NCBI RefSeq assembly: GCF_000739085.1
Contig: NZ_CP009110.1
Coordinates: 124,001-188,000, forward strand
Reading direction: 5' to 3'
Source of the DNA: Amycolatopsis methanolica 239
GTDB lineage: Bacteria > Actinomycetota > Actinomycetes > Mycobacteriales > Pseudonocardiaceae
DNA: 64,000 nt
The notes under the pieces were generated by a model that was not told the origin of the DNA, searched no databases, and saw nothing but the letters and a program-made list of their open reading frames with translations. Below are positions 43,479 through 51,680 of this stretch, one piece after another. Numbering within the stretch: position 1 is the first letter of the stretch; each line of letters starts with the position of its first letter. A program made the translations under genes and the position numbers.

Positions 43479-44492
43479 GTGGAATTCACCCGGCAGCGTG
43501 TCTACGAGCCGCACCTCGGCGAACCGGCGGCGGCCGACCCGCTCGAGGTCGAGATCGTCGAGAAGGGGCGTAGTCGCCTGATCACGTCGAGCGTGTGCTA
43601 CGCCCTCGGGATCGCGCTGGCGGTCCTGTTCCGGCCCGCCGGTCCCGCGGTGTGGACGGTGGTCGCGGTGTTCGCCGTGTTGGTGGCGTGGTCGGTGTGG
43701 GCGCTGGCCCGCCGGATCCGGCTGCTCCGGATGCCCGCCGTCGTCCTCGCGCCAGCGCCGGGGCAACTGCTCGTGTCGGACCGGACGGTGAGCATCCTCC
43801 TGCCCGGGCCCGAGCCGCGCTGGGTCGTCGTGCGGATGCCCCGCTCGAAGCGGCTCCTGCTGGCGCGCGAGCGCCGCGTGTTCATGCTCGGGCCGGACGC
43901 GCGCGGCCGCCTCGTGCTGCGGGTGCCGGGCAGCATCATCGGGCAGTTCGGCCGCGTGCGGACCGCGCCCGCGCCCGAATCCCGGGAGCCCGGCGAGGTC
44001 GCACCGGACGCGGTGGGGATCGCGTTCGTCCGTGAACTCCGGCTCCGGGCGGCGCTCGTGTCCGCGGCTTTTCTGGCCGGCGGCGCGTTCGTGTGGGTGG
44101 TCGCCGAAGCGGGTGCGGAGGCGTTCGGCTTCCCGCGCCCGAACGGCGTGACGGCCGTGTTCTGCGCGGCCTACGCCTTGCTCGGCGTCGCACGGCCGCT
44201 GCAGGTGCGCAGCATCGCGCGGGCGGTGCGCACCCAGCCGTGGACCGAACTCGGCGTCACCCTGGACACGCCGGTCGAACCACACGCCTCGGGCACCGGG
44301 AACGCGATGGGGCGGGCGACCCTGCCCGACGGGCGGGTCGCGCGGGTCCGGTTCGGCCGCCAGCCGCTCGACCTCCTGGTCAACGTGCGCGAGACGCAGC
44401 GGCTTTGGGTGCTCGGTGCGCCGGAGCGGGATCGCAAGCTCGTGGCCGGGGTGCCCGGTCACCCGGTGCTCGGGCACGTCCGGCTGGACTGA
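43479..44492 (+). CDS. Membrane protein, first of two tandem paralogues
   Basis: A 337-residue protein of unknown family. The start GTG 43479 (VEFTRQRVYEPHLGEPAAAD) is chosen by alignment with the downstream paralogue, which begins VEPTQERV; an in-frame GTG at 43419 touches the iron box. There are two hydrophobic hairpins (about residues 35-80 and 190-235). A segment between them carries PGPEPRWVVVRMPRSKRLLL and GPDARGRLVLRVPG, and the end is a soluble domain (PDGRVARVRFGRQPLDLLVN). Both copies have the same landmarks. The function is unknown. Confidence 0.75.
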   Translation: MEFTRQRVYEPHLGEPAAADPLEVEIVEKGRSRLITSSVCYALGIALAVLFRPAGPAVWTVVAVFAVLVAWSVWALARRIRLLRMPAVVLAPAPGQLLVSDRTVSILLPGPEPRWVVVRMPRSKRLLLARERRVFMLGPDARGRLVLRVPGSIIGQFGRVRTAPAPESREPGEVAPDAVGIAFVRELRLRAALVSAAFLAGGAFVWVVAEAGAEAFGFPRPNGVTAVFCAAYALLGVARPLQVRSIARAVRTQPWTELGVTLDTPVEPHASGTGNAMGRATLPDGRVARVRFGRQPLDLLVNVRETQRLWVLGAPERDRKLVAGVPGHPVLGHVRLD

Positions 44493-44527
44493 GGTAACGC
44501 CGGTGGCCGCTTGATCGACTCGGAGGT

Positions 44528-45568
44528 GTGGAACCCACCCAGGAACGCGTGCTCGTCCACGAGCCGCGCCACGGCGAACCGGCCGCGACGGACCCGCTCG
44601 AACTCGAGATCGTCTCCAAGCAGCGCAACCGCCTGATCAACTCGATGGTCGTCTACGTGGTGGCGGGCGCTCTGGTGGCGGCGCTGGACCCCGGCCCGTT
44701 TTCGGCCGGCTTCGCGGCGATCCTCGCCGCGGTAACCGTCCTCCAGTTGTGGCTGCTGTTCTTCCGGGTGCTGCCCTGCCGGAAGCTGCTCGCCTACCCG
44801 GCGGTCCTGCTCACCCCTGGCCCCGGGCAGTTGCTGGTGTCCGGATCGAAGGTCAGCGTCGCGCTGCCCGGGCCTGAGCCGCGCTGGCTGGTCGTTCGGC
44901 TGCCCGCCTCGAAGCGGATACTGCTGGCCGGGTTGCGGCGCCTCTACTTCATCGGCCCCGACCCGCGCGGCCGTGTGCTGGTCGGGCTGCCGGGCGGGGT
45001 GAACGGCCGGTTCGGGCGGATCCGGACGGCGCCCGAACCGGGTTCGGTGGAATCGGCCGAGCAGCCGCGGCCGCTGGTGGCGGCCCTGCGGGACCCGGTG
45101 GTGACCACTTTCCTGCGCGAGGTCCGGCTGCGGTCGTGGGGGATGGCCGGGTTCTTCGTGCTCCTCGCCGCCGCGATCTGGGCCGTGGGCAACCTTGCCT
45201 TCGACCTGCCCGCGACCGGCACGTTCACGACGATCCTCGCCGTCGTCTACGCCGTGGCCGGGCTGCTGATGCCGGTCCGCGTCGCCACCCTGTCCTCGGC
45301 CGTGCGGGAGAAGCCCTGGCAGGAACTGCACGCGACGCTCGACACCGCGATCACGCCGGGGGCCTCGGGCGCGGCCGGCAAGGCGACCGGCCGCGTGTTG
45401 CTCCCCGGCGGGGAGGCGGTGGTCCGGTTCCAGCGGGTGCCGCTCGACCTGCTGGTCAACGTGCGCGCCACGCAGCGGCTGTGGGTGCTCGGTGTGCCGG
45501 AACGGGGCGGCCGGGTGGTGGCCGGGCTTCCCGGGTATCCCGTTCTCGCGTTGGTGAACCTCCGGTGA
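44528..45568 (+). CDS. Membrane protein, second of two tandem paralogues
   Basis: A 346-residue protein sharing the layout of its upstream neighbour: EPRHGEPAATDPLELEIV at the start, a first hydrophobic hairpin (about residues 40-80), PGPEPRWLVVRLPASKRILL (20 residues), GPDPRGRVLVGLPGG, a second hairpin (about 200-245) and PLDLLVNVRATQRLWVLGVP near the end. The start is GTG 44528, right after CGGAGG. Only 35 bases separate it from the first copy, so a tandem duplication and one transcript are likely. No known domain was recognised. Confidence 0.75.
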   Translation: MEPTQERVLVHEPRHGEPAATDPLELEIVSKQRNRLINSMVVYVVAGALVAALDPGPFSAGFAAILAAVTVLQLWLLFFRVLPCRKLLAYPAVLLTPGPGQLLVSGSKVSVALPGPEPRWLVVRLPASKRILLAGLRRLYFIGPDPRGRVLVGLPGGVNGRFGRIRTAPEPGSVESAEQPRPLVAALRDPVVTTFLREVRLRSWGMAGFFVLLAAAIWAVGNLAFDLPATGTFTTILAVVYAVAGLLMPVRVATLSSAVREKPWQELHATLDTAITPGASGAAGKATGRVLLPGGEAVVRFQRVPLDLLVNVRATQRLWVLGVPERGGRVVAGLPGYPVLALVNLR

Positions 45569-45616
45569 ACTGTCCGGGGGGCGTACGCGTTTGTCCGGTT
45601 CCCGTACGCTACTAGC

Positions 45617-46492
45617 GTGTCCCATGTGTCAAGCGCTGTGGAACTCACGCCCCCCGGCCCCCGCGGAATTCCGCCCCTCTTCGCGCGGCTCGTAGACGAC
45701 TCGGCGCTCTTCCCGCCCGGAACGGCCACCATGCCGGACGCGCTGCGGAACTACCTGGCCGGCCGCGAGGGCGACCACGCGGGGCTGCTCGGTGTGTTCC
45801 TGTGCCAGGCGTCCCGCCTGCCGGAACTGATCACCGAGCTGATCAAGATCAAGCCGAAGCAGCCGCTGCCGCTGTCGCTGATCATCGACACCGGTCTCGG
45901 CGGCGTGCCGAAGGCGATCTCGATCGTCGAGTCCCGCAGTGAGCTGCTGTCGCTGCGCATGGTCGAGATGCCCGCGCCCTCGGACGTCGACGAGGTGTGG
46001 CTGGAGCGCGTCTCGGAGTTCGTGCCCGAGGACGTGATCCGCGTGGTCGAGCCGCGGCGCGGGGTAGGCTGGCTGAACGGCGTGCGGCGCGTGATCGAGC
46101 ACGGCAGCTGGCCCAAGATCCGCTGCGGCGGCCAGTCCAGTGAGAACTTCCCCAGCGTCGACGAGGTCGCCGACTTCCTCGCCGTCTTGTCCGGCTCGCC
46201 CGGCGCCTCCTTCAAGGCCACCAACAGCCTGCACCGCGCGGTCCGGCACGACGACCCGGACAACGGCATCGCGCACCACGGCTTCCTGAACCTGCTCGTC
46301 GCGGTGGCGCGCAGCCTGTCCGGTGGGGACGTCCGCGAGGCGCTCGCCTCCACCGACGGCGAGGCGCTCGCCGCGGAGGCGAAGTCGCTGTCCGAGCCGG
46401 CCGCGAAGGCGGTGCGCGCGCTGTTCGCGTCCTACGCCTGCGACAGCTTCGAGGCTCCGGTCGCCGACCTCGAGGCGCTCGGCCTGCTGTAG
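45617..46492 (+). CDS. Conserved soluble protein of unknown function
   Basis: A 291-residue protein starting at GTG 45617, with no membrane helix or signal peptide. Segments such as GIPPLFARLVDDSALFPPG and KIRCGGQSSENFPSVDEVAD (20 residues) look enzyme-like: an early acidic loop, a central beta/alpha pattern (LPLSLIIDTGLGGVPKAISI) and a late LHRAVRHDDPDNGIAHHGFL stretch with four histidines. A TIM-barrel fold is possible, but I do not recognise the family. It overlaps the IclR gene by TAGTG, so the two are co-translated. Confidence 0.75.
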   Translation: MSHVSSAVELTPPGPRGIPPLFARLVDDSALFPPGTATMPDALRNYLAGREGDHAGLLGVFLCQASRLPELITELIKIKPKQPLPLSLIIDTGLGGVPKAISIVESRSELLSLRMVEMPAPSDVDEVWLERVSEFVPEDVIRVVEPRRGVGWLNGVRRVIEHGSWPKIRCGGQSSENFPSVDEVADFLAVLSGSPGASFKATNSLHRAVRHDDPDNGIAHHGFLNLLVAVARSLSGGDVREALASTDGEALAAEAKSLSEPAAKAVRALFASYACDSFEAPVADLEALGLL

Positions 46493-47127
46493 TGAGCGCC
46501 GAAGGCTCACTGACCCTCGACCGCGGCCTGGCGTTGCTGCAGGCCGTGGCCGACGCCGACGGCGACGCGGCGACGATCTCGGAGCTGGCGACCGCGATCG
46601 GCGCCAGCCGCGCCGCGGTCTACCGGCTGCTGGTGCCGCTGTCCGCGCGCGGCCTGGTGTGGCGCGACGGCAGCAAGGTCCGGCTGGGCATCGGCGTGCT
46701 GCGGCTGGCCGGGCAGGTCGTCCCGCAACTGCGCGAGGCCGCCCGGCCGGTGCTGCGCGAGCTGGCGGAGAAGGCCGGCGCGACCGCCTACCTGTCGATC
46801 GCCGAAGGTGATCTGGTCGAGCCGGTCGTCACGGTCGAGCCCTCGTGGACGGACTTCCACGTGTCCTACCGGGTCGGCGCGCGCCACCCGATCGGTGTCG
46901 GCGCGGCGGGCAAGGCGCTGACCCTGCGTCGCGGCAGCCGCGGCTGGGCGGCGGTCACCGGTGAACCGCAGCGCGGGACCTCGGGGGTCGCCGCGCCGGT
47001 GCGCGGCGTGCCGGGCCTGCGCGCGGCGGTCGGGGTGATCGCGCTGGGGCCGCTCAACGCGGACGCGGTCGGCCCCCAGGTGGTCGCGGCCGCCGCCGCG
47101 GTCGCCGAGGTCCTGCGCGGGGACTAA
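46492..47127 (+). CDS. IclR family regulator (short)
   Basis: A 211-residue IclR-type regulator. The N-terminal winged helix-turn-helix is clear (SLTLDRGLALLQAVADA, then TISELATAIGASRAAVYRLL). The effector domain (from about residue 95, ATAYLSIAEGDLVEPVVTVE) is shorter than in typical 250-residue members, and its C-terminus ends soon after GVPGLRAAVGVIALG. It may respond to a substrate of the coupled upstream protein. Its stop overlaps the convergent monooxygenase gene by four bases. Confidence 0.88.
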   Translation: MSAEGSLTLDRGLALLQAVADADGDAATISELATAIGASRAAVYRLLVPLSARGLVWRDGSKVRLGIGVLRLAGQVVPQLREAARPVLRELAEKAGATAYLSIAEGDLVEPVVTVEPSWTDFHVSYRVGARHPIGVGAAGKALTLRRGSRGWAAVTGEPQRGTSGVAAPVRGVPGLRAAVGVIALGPLNADAVGPQVVAAAAAVAEVLRGD

Positions 47128-48275
47128 CGGGCGCGGCGGTACTCGGCGGCCGCTGCCTCGTACTTCCGGTGCTCGGCCTCGTGGTCCGGCGCGTCGTCCG
47201 GGTCGGCCGAGGTGACGAACTCCTGGAGCGCCTGGTTGGCGCCCACCGCGAGTTCACCGGCCCGCGCGAGCATTCCCTTCTCGTAATGGGTGATCGCGGC
47301 GTCGAACGTCGGCTCTTCAGCGATCGCGTGCGCCAGTTCCGCGCCGTCGAGCAGGGCCAGATTCGCGCCGAACCCGCCGAACGGGGCCATCACGTGCGCA
47401 GCGTCGCCGAGCAGGGTCACGCCCGCGGTGTGCGGCCAGGTCAGCGGCGCCGGCAGGACGTGGATCGGCCGCTCGACGACGGCGTCCCAGTCGGTCAGCG
47501 CAGGCCGGAAGACGTCGGCCCAGTGGGCGAACTCGTCGAGCAGGGAGCGCTTCACTGCCTCGGGATCGTGCACCGTTATGCGGTCGCCGCGCACCACCAG
47601 GTAGCCGCGGATCTGGCCGTTGTTGTTGCGCTGCAGGATGATGCCGTGCCCATCGCCGTCGTTGGCGAACATCTGCCCGGCGCCGGTCAGCGCGGCGACC
47701 CCGGGGTGGCGGGTGTCGACGTCGTCGAAACGGACATCGAGGAAGCTGACGCCGGTGTACCGCGCGGTCGCGTCGGTGACCAGCGGCCGGACCCGGGACC
47801 AGGCGCCGTCCGCGCCGATCACCAGGTCGGTCTCGGTGGCCGAGCCGTCGGCGAACTCCAGCCGGTGCCTGCCGCCGCCGAGCGGGACCGCGCGCACCAG
47901 CTTGTGTCCCCAGTGGACGGTGCCGGGCTGGACGTGCGACGCCAGCAGCGCACGCAACTGGCCGCGGTCGATCTCCGGGGCGGCGAGGTCGTCGTCGGCG
48001 GGCACGAAGGCCTTAAGGACCGTGCCGTGGTGGTCGAGCCGGCTTCCGGCCTGTGACTCGGGACGGGACAGCGCCAGGAACTCGTCCAGCAGCCCGGCGT
48101 CCGCCAGGGCGATCTGCCCGGTGTCGGCGTGCAGGTCGAGGCTGCCGCCCGCGTCCCGGGCGTCCACGGCGGCGTCGGCCTCGTACACGGTGACTTCGAT
48201 GTCGTGGCGCTGGAGGACGCGGGCGCAGAGCAGGCCGCCGGGGCCGGCTCCGATGATCGTGATTCGTACAGTCAT
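47124..48275 (-). CDS. FAD-dependent monooxygenase (TetX-like)
   Basis: A 383-residue group A flavoprotein monooxygenase. The FAD-binding Rossmann motif is IIGAGPGGLLCARVL (about residue 6). The GGSLDLHADTGQIALADAGL stretch (residues about 43-62) is typical of the TetX tetracycline-inactivating subgroup, and the second FAD motif is LLGDAAHVMAPFGGFGAN (about 290). The final helix region is present. TetX enzymes hydroxylate tetracyclines, but most actinobacterial homologues act on unknown compounds. It is divergent from a TetR gene across two identical operators, so expression should be induced by a ligand of that regulator. Confidence 0.92.
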   Translation of the reverse strand: MTVRITIIGAGPGGLLCARVLQRHDIEVTVYEADAAVDARDAGGSLDLHADTGQIALADAGLLDEFLALSRPESQAGSRLDHHGTVLKAFVPADDDLAAPEIDRGQLRALLASHVQPGTVHWGHKLVRAVPLGGGRHRLEFADGSATETDLVIGADGAWSRVRPLVTDATARYTGVSFLDVRFDDVDTRHPGVAALTGAGQMFANDGDGHGIILQRNNNGQIRGYLVVRGDRITVHDPEAVKRSLLDEFAHWADVFRPALTDWDAVVERPIHVLPAPLTWPHTAGVTLLGDAAHVMAPFGGFGANLALLDGAELAHAIAEEPTFDAAITHYEKGMLARAGELAVGANQALQEFVTSADPDDAPDHEAEHRKYEAAAAEYRRAR

Positions 48276-48293
48276 GGTTACTTCTCCTATCTA

Positions 48294-48345
48294 CTGAACG
48301 GGCGGTCGGTCAGTGGAGAGGTTAGCTGAACGGGCGGTCGGTCAG
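48294..48345. promoter_or_regulatory. Two identical 20-bp TetR operators in the monooxygenase/TetR intergenic region
   Basis: CTGAACGGGCGGTCGGTCAG is present exactly at 48294-48313 and again at 48326-48345, a 32-base period. Each copy is an imperfect palindrome (CTGA...TCAG ends). The pair fills the gap between the divergent monooxygenase start (48275) and the TetR start (48362), ideal for joint control of both genes. Confidence 0.85.
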
Positions 48346-48361
48346 CAAGTAGACTGGGCAC

Positions 48362-48928
48362 ATGGCCACGAGGGAGGACCGGCGCAGCGGCGCCGAGACG
48401 CGAGCCGAGATCCTGCGCGTCGCGCTGCGGTTGTTCATCGAGAAGGGGTACGAGGGCACCTCGACCAGGGACATCAGCACCGCGCTCGGCATCACGAAGT
48501 CGGCGCTCTACTACCACTTCCCGAGCAAGGAGGCGATCGTCACGAGCCTTCTGACCGAGCGCCGGAAGGAGCTCGCCGAGCTGGTCGAGTGGATCCGCGC
48601 GCAGCCGGCGTCACCTGATCTGCTGCGCAGGGCCGCGCTGCGCTGGATCGACGGCACGACGTCCGAGCGGCTCGACGGCATGCGGCTGATGCACGCCAAC
48701 GGCCCCGTGCTGCGGAAATTGCTCGACGACGGCGCCGACGTGCGATCGGAGTTCGAGCAGGTCGTCGACCTGCTCGTGCCTGGTGACGCCACCCCGGCCG
48801 ACCGGCTGCTGGTGCGGATGGCGTTCGACACGGTGGGTGCCGCGCTGCTGGCCGCCCAGCGGACGGACGCGAGTCCCGAAGACGTGCTGGCCGCGGCCCG
48901 CCGGGCCACGATCGCGTTGACGGGCTAG
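48362..48928 (+). CDS. TetR family regulator of the TetX-like gene
   Basis: A 188-residue TetR regulator. The helix-turn-helix is canonical (TRDISTALGITKSALYYHFP at about residues 38-57, preceded by RAEILRVALRLFIEKGYEGT). The helical ligand domain follows. It is divergent from the TetX-like monooxygenase with two identical operators in between, so it should repress both. The stop overlaps the convergent GDT1 gene by four bases. Confidence 0.93.
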   Translation: MATREDRRSGAETRAEILRVALRLFIEKGYEGTSTRDISTALGITKSALYYHFPSKEAIVTSLLTERRKELAELVEWIRAQPASPDLLRRAALRWIDGTTSERLDGMRLMHANGPVLRKLLDDGADVRSEFEQVVDLLVPGDATPADRLLVRMAFDTVGAALLAAQRTDASPEDVLAAARRATIALTG

Positions 48929-49524
48929 GCGAACGCCTGCACGAGCGCCAGCAGTGCGAACGCCGCGAACGCGAACCCGGCGATCCGCTGCAGCAGCTTC
49001 GGCTTGAGGCGGCCCCGCACCTTGTGCCCGATGAACACCGCGATCGCGGCGACCGTGATCAGCGCGAGCAGCGAGCCGGCGCCGACCATCAGCGGGTGCC
49101 CGTAGCGGGCGCTCAACCCGGCTGTCGCCAGCTGGGACGCGTCGCCCCATTCGGCGGCGAACAGTACGCCGAACGAGGTGGCCGCCGAGTGCAGGAAGGT
49201 CACCGGCTTCACGCCCTGCCGGGCCGCGTCCTCGCCGCTCTCGTCCGTCGTCGAGAAGCCTTCGCGCAGCAGCAGGACGGCGCCGAGCCCGAACAGCGCG
49301 GCGACGACCGCAGCGACCAGGCTCTCCGGCAGCAGCGTCAGCGCGCGGCCGAAGAGCACCGCGATCGTGGACTGGACGGCGAACGCCAGGGAAACCCCGA
49401 CCAGGACCGGCCACGCGCGGAAGCGGGTGGTCAGCACGAGGGTGGCGATCATCGTCTTGTCCGGCAGCTCCACGGCCAGGACAAGGACGTACGCGCTGAG
49501 CAGTGCCAGCAGTGCGGTACTCAC
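48925..49524 (-). CDS. GDT1/TMEM165 (UPF0016) family cation transporter
   Basis: A 199-residue membrane protein of the GDT1 family, with six to seven helices in two repeats of opposite orientation. The two signature motifs are ELPDKT (about residue 17) and EWGDAS (about 130), each an acidic ion-binding pair. Bacterial members export Mn2+ or transport Ca2+. GTG 49522-49524 is preferred (VSTALLALLSAY), with an AAAGGGGAG site about 11 bases upstream; a GTG at 49536 overlaps that site. The ribosome binding site is sealed in a perfect hairpin (49536-49565). Confidence 0.88.
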   Translation of the reverse strand: MSTALLALLSAYVLVLAVELPDKTMIATLVLTTRFRAWPVLVGVSLAFAVQSTIAVLFGRALTLLPESLVAAVVAALFGLGAVLLLREGFSTTDESGEDAARQGVKPVTFLHSAATSFGVLFAAEWGDASQLATAGLSARYGHPLMVGAGSLLALITVAAIAVFIGHKVRGRLKPKLLQRIAGFAFAAFALLALVQAFA

Positions 49525-49535
49525 GGTGATTTCCA

Positions 49536-49565
49536 CTCCCCTTTCACTGCAACGATAAAGGGGAG
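49536..49565 (-). promoter_or_regulatory. Hairpin sequestering the GDT1 ribosome binding site
   Basis: CTCCCCTTT (49557-49565 in the mRNA sense, read leftward) pairs perfectly with AAAGGGGAG (49536-49544), with a 12-base loop. The second arm is the Shine-Dalgarno sequence of the GDT1 gene. The arms alone do not match a known riboswitch, but the arrangement predicts low translation unless the stem is opened. Confidence 0.6.
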
Positions 49566-49580
49566 CTCCGGCGATTACCA

Positions 49581-50065
49581 TCAGATCGGTTTCGCGAATT
49601 GGGAGTTTTCGGCTCGCCAGAATTGTTTCTGGCTCGAGCGCAGATTTTTCTTCGCCGCGGCGAAACCTGCCTTGAGCTGGGCGGAACCGGTCCGCTCGAG
49701 CCACCGGATGAAGGTCATCAGCCCTGGTTGGAGCGCTCGTAGTGCGGCGAAGTCGATGGGCGGCTCTGGGTTGTTGTTGAGGTATTCGTAACCCTGGGCG
49801 AAGCGCGGCTTCACGCGACGCAACTCGTCGATCGGGAGCTGTTCGTAGGGCGCTGTGATGCCGGTCGCCGCGCTGATCGCCGCGGCCACCTCACCCGGGG
49901 TCCGTACCGCGCGGCGTCGATGAGCGGCTTCCCGGCGCGGACCTCGCCCTGCCCTGGCGCGAGTGGGCCGGGGTGCACGCTGAACACGTCGTAGGCGCCC
50001 GCCGCCAGGTCCCGGGCTCGTGCCGGGTCGCGGGTGAGCGCCCGCACCCGCCAGCCGTCGGCCAA
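49581..50065 (-). pseudogene. NmrA-type SDR pseudogene
   Basis: Reading leftward, an N-terminal piece (LADGWRVRALTRDPARARDL, 50065 downward, then AYDVFSVHPGPLAPGQGEVR and GKPLIDAAR) is joined in another frame to a C-terminal piece (EVAAAISAATGITAPYEQLP, then QPGLMTFIRWLERTG, ending 49581). Both are typical of NmrA-like atypical SDR proteins. The Rossmann GxxGxxG start, a segment after ARDL and the whole central domain are missing, so deletions and a frameshift are implied. The tail (SAQLKAGFAAAKKNL...) reads into other sequence. The gene is dead. Confidence 0.7.
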
Positions 50066-50114
50066 CCCGGAAGATACGGAACGATCGCCCCGCTTGTCAA
50101 AGCCGTGTCGGTGA

Positions 50115-50157
50115 CCGGGACCTAGGTCCCGGCAAGATCAGGACCCCGGGACCTGAT
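50115..50157 (+). promoter_or_regulatory. Two palindromes resembling DosR/DevR boxes upstream of cydA
   Basis: CCGGGACCTAGGTCCCGG (50115-50132) is a perfect 18-base palindrome whose core GGGACCTAGGTCCC matches the DosR core GGGACTWWAGTCCC at 12 of 14 positions. A second near-palindrome (50137-50157; arms ATCAGG and CCTGAT around ACCCCGGGA) lies 24 bases further, centre to centre. Paired boxes about two turns apart are usual for DosR targets. They lie 33-75 bases upstream of the cydA start. Confidence 0.55.
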
Positions 50158-50189
50158 GCCGGGCGGGGGAACAGAGCAGTCTGAATGAC

Positions 50190-51671
50190 GTGGACGTGCT
50201 CCAGCTGGCGCGGTGGCAGTTCGGGATCACCACCGTCTACCACTTCCTCATGGTCCCGCTCACCATCGGACTGTCGGTCCTCGTCGCGGGGATGCAGACC
50301 GCGTGGGTCCGCACCGGTGAGCAGCGCTACTACAAGATGACCAAGTTCTGGGGGAAGCTCCTGCTGGTCAACTTCGCCATGGGCGTGGTGACCGGCATCG
50401 TCCAGGAGTTCCAGTTCGGGATGAACTGGAACGCCTACTCCCGCTTCGTCGGTGACGTGTTCGGGGCGCCACTGGCGATGGAGGGCCTGGTCGCCTTCTT
50501 CGTCGAGTCGACGTTCCTCGGCCTGTGGATCTTCGGCTGGGAGCGGCTGCCGAAGAAGGTGCACCTGGCGTGCGCCTGGGCGTTCTCGCTGGCCACGATC
50601 GCCTCCGCGTACTTCATCCTCGCCGCGAACTCGTGGATGCAGCACCCGGTCGGCGCCGAGATCGTCGACGGCAAGCCGACGCTCAACTCGATCTGGGCGG
50701 TGCTCACCAACAACACCGCGCTCGCCGCGATCCCGCACACCATCGCCGGCGCGTTCTCGGTCGCCGCCGCGTTCCTCGTCGGCATCGCCGCGTGGCACCT
50801 GTGGCGCAAGCGTAAGACCGACGACGAGCACCGCGGGGTGTGGCGGTCGTCGATCCGCCTGGGCGGCTGGACCGGCATCGTCGCATTCGCCGTGCTCGCC
50901 ATCACCGGCGACGTCCAGGGCAAGCTGATGTTCGAGCAGCAGCCGATGAAGATGGCCTCGGCCGAGGCGCTCTGCCACACCGAGCAGCCCGCCAGCTTCT
51001 CGATCATCGCGATCGGCGACGTCACCTCGGAGAACTGCGAGGACGTCAAGACGTTCAACGTGCCGGCGCTGCTGTCCTTCCTGGCGCACAGCGACTTCAC
51101 CACCGAGGTCAAGGGCGTCGAGGACCTCGTCACCGAGTACCAGGCGCGTTACGGCACGAACTACCCGGACGACCCGGCGCTCGGCGAGCTGGCCGGCAAG
51201 CCGATCGACTACGTGCCGAACCTCCCGGTGACCTACTGGGGCTTCCGGATCATGATCGGCTTCGGCGCGATCTCGGCCGGCACCGGGCTGCTGGCGCTCT
51301 GGCTGACGCGCAAGAACAAGATCCCGGACACCAAGTGGTTCCCGCGCCTGGCGCTGCTGAGCATCGCGACGCCGTTCATCGCGAACAGCGCGGGCTGGAT
51401 CTTCACCGAGATGGGACGGCAGCCGTTCGTCGTGGTGCCGAATCCGTCCGGTGTGGACGGTGTCTGGATGTTCACCGCGCAAGCCGTGTCGCGGATCTCC
51501 ACCGGTGAGGTGTGGACCTCGCTGATCGCCCTGACCACCTTGTACGCCGTGCTCGGCGTGGTCGAGGTGTTCCTGATCCGCAAGTACGTGCGCGGCGGCA
51601 TCGAGGGTGTGATCCCGCCCAAGACCGATCACGACCAGGAGGGCAAGGATGAGCTTGCCTTCGCCTACTAG
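50190..51671 (+). CDS. cydA: Cytochrome bd oxidase subunit I
   Basis: A 493-residue heme-bearing subunit of the cytochrome bd quinol oxidase, which reduces oxygen to water at high affinity. The N-terminal heme histidine lies in TTVYHFLMVPLTIGL (about residue 18); the heme b558 methionine region and the short Q-loop are in FTEMGRQPFVVVPN (about 405). About nine membrane helices are present. The start is GTG 50190, with no strong ribosome binding site. The gene leads cydA-cydB-cydDC-kinase, in one direction with overlaps. Two DosR-like palindromes precede it. Confidence 0.96.
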   Translation: MDVLQLARWQFGITTVYHFLMVPLTIGLSVLVAGMQTAWVRTGEQRYYKMTKFWGKLLLVNFAMGVVTGIVQEFQFGMNWNAYSRFVGDVFGAPLAMEGLVAFFVESTFLGLWIFGWERLPKKVHLACAWAFSLATIASAYFILAANSWMQHPVGAEIVDGKPTLNSIWAVLTNNTALAAIPHTIAGAFSVAAAFLVGIAAWHLWRKRKTDDEHRGVWRSSIRLGGWTGIVAFAVLAITGDVQGKLMFEQQPMKMASAEALCHTEQPASFSIIAIGDVTSENCEDVKTFNVPALLSFLAHSDFTTEVKGVEDLVTEYQARYGTNYPDDPALGELAGKPIDYVPNLPVTYWGFRIMIGFGAISAGTGLLALWLTRKNKIPDTKWFPRLALLSIATPFIANSAGWIFTEMGRQPFVVVPNPSGVDGVWMFTAQAVSRISTGEVWTSLIALTTLYAVLGVVEVFLIRKYVRGGIEGVIPPKTDHDQEGKDELAFAY

Positions 51672-51680
51672 GGAACGGCC

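Noticed and set aside
49500..49600. yybP-ykoY manganese riboswitch upstream of the GDT1 gene
   Set aside because: GGGGAG and the transporter type suggest it, but the leader is too short between the motif and the start, and the other conserved loops were not seen. Only the ribosome-binding-site hairpin was kept.
49581..49889. 102-residue gene with NmrA-like C-terminus taken as intact
   Set aside because: The Rossmann domain is missing, and the N-terminal part lies in another frame upstream, so it was treated as a pseudogene.
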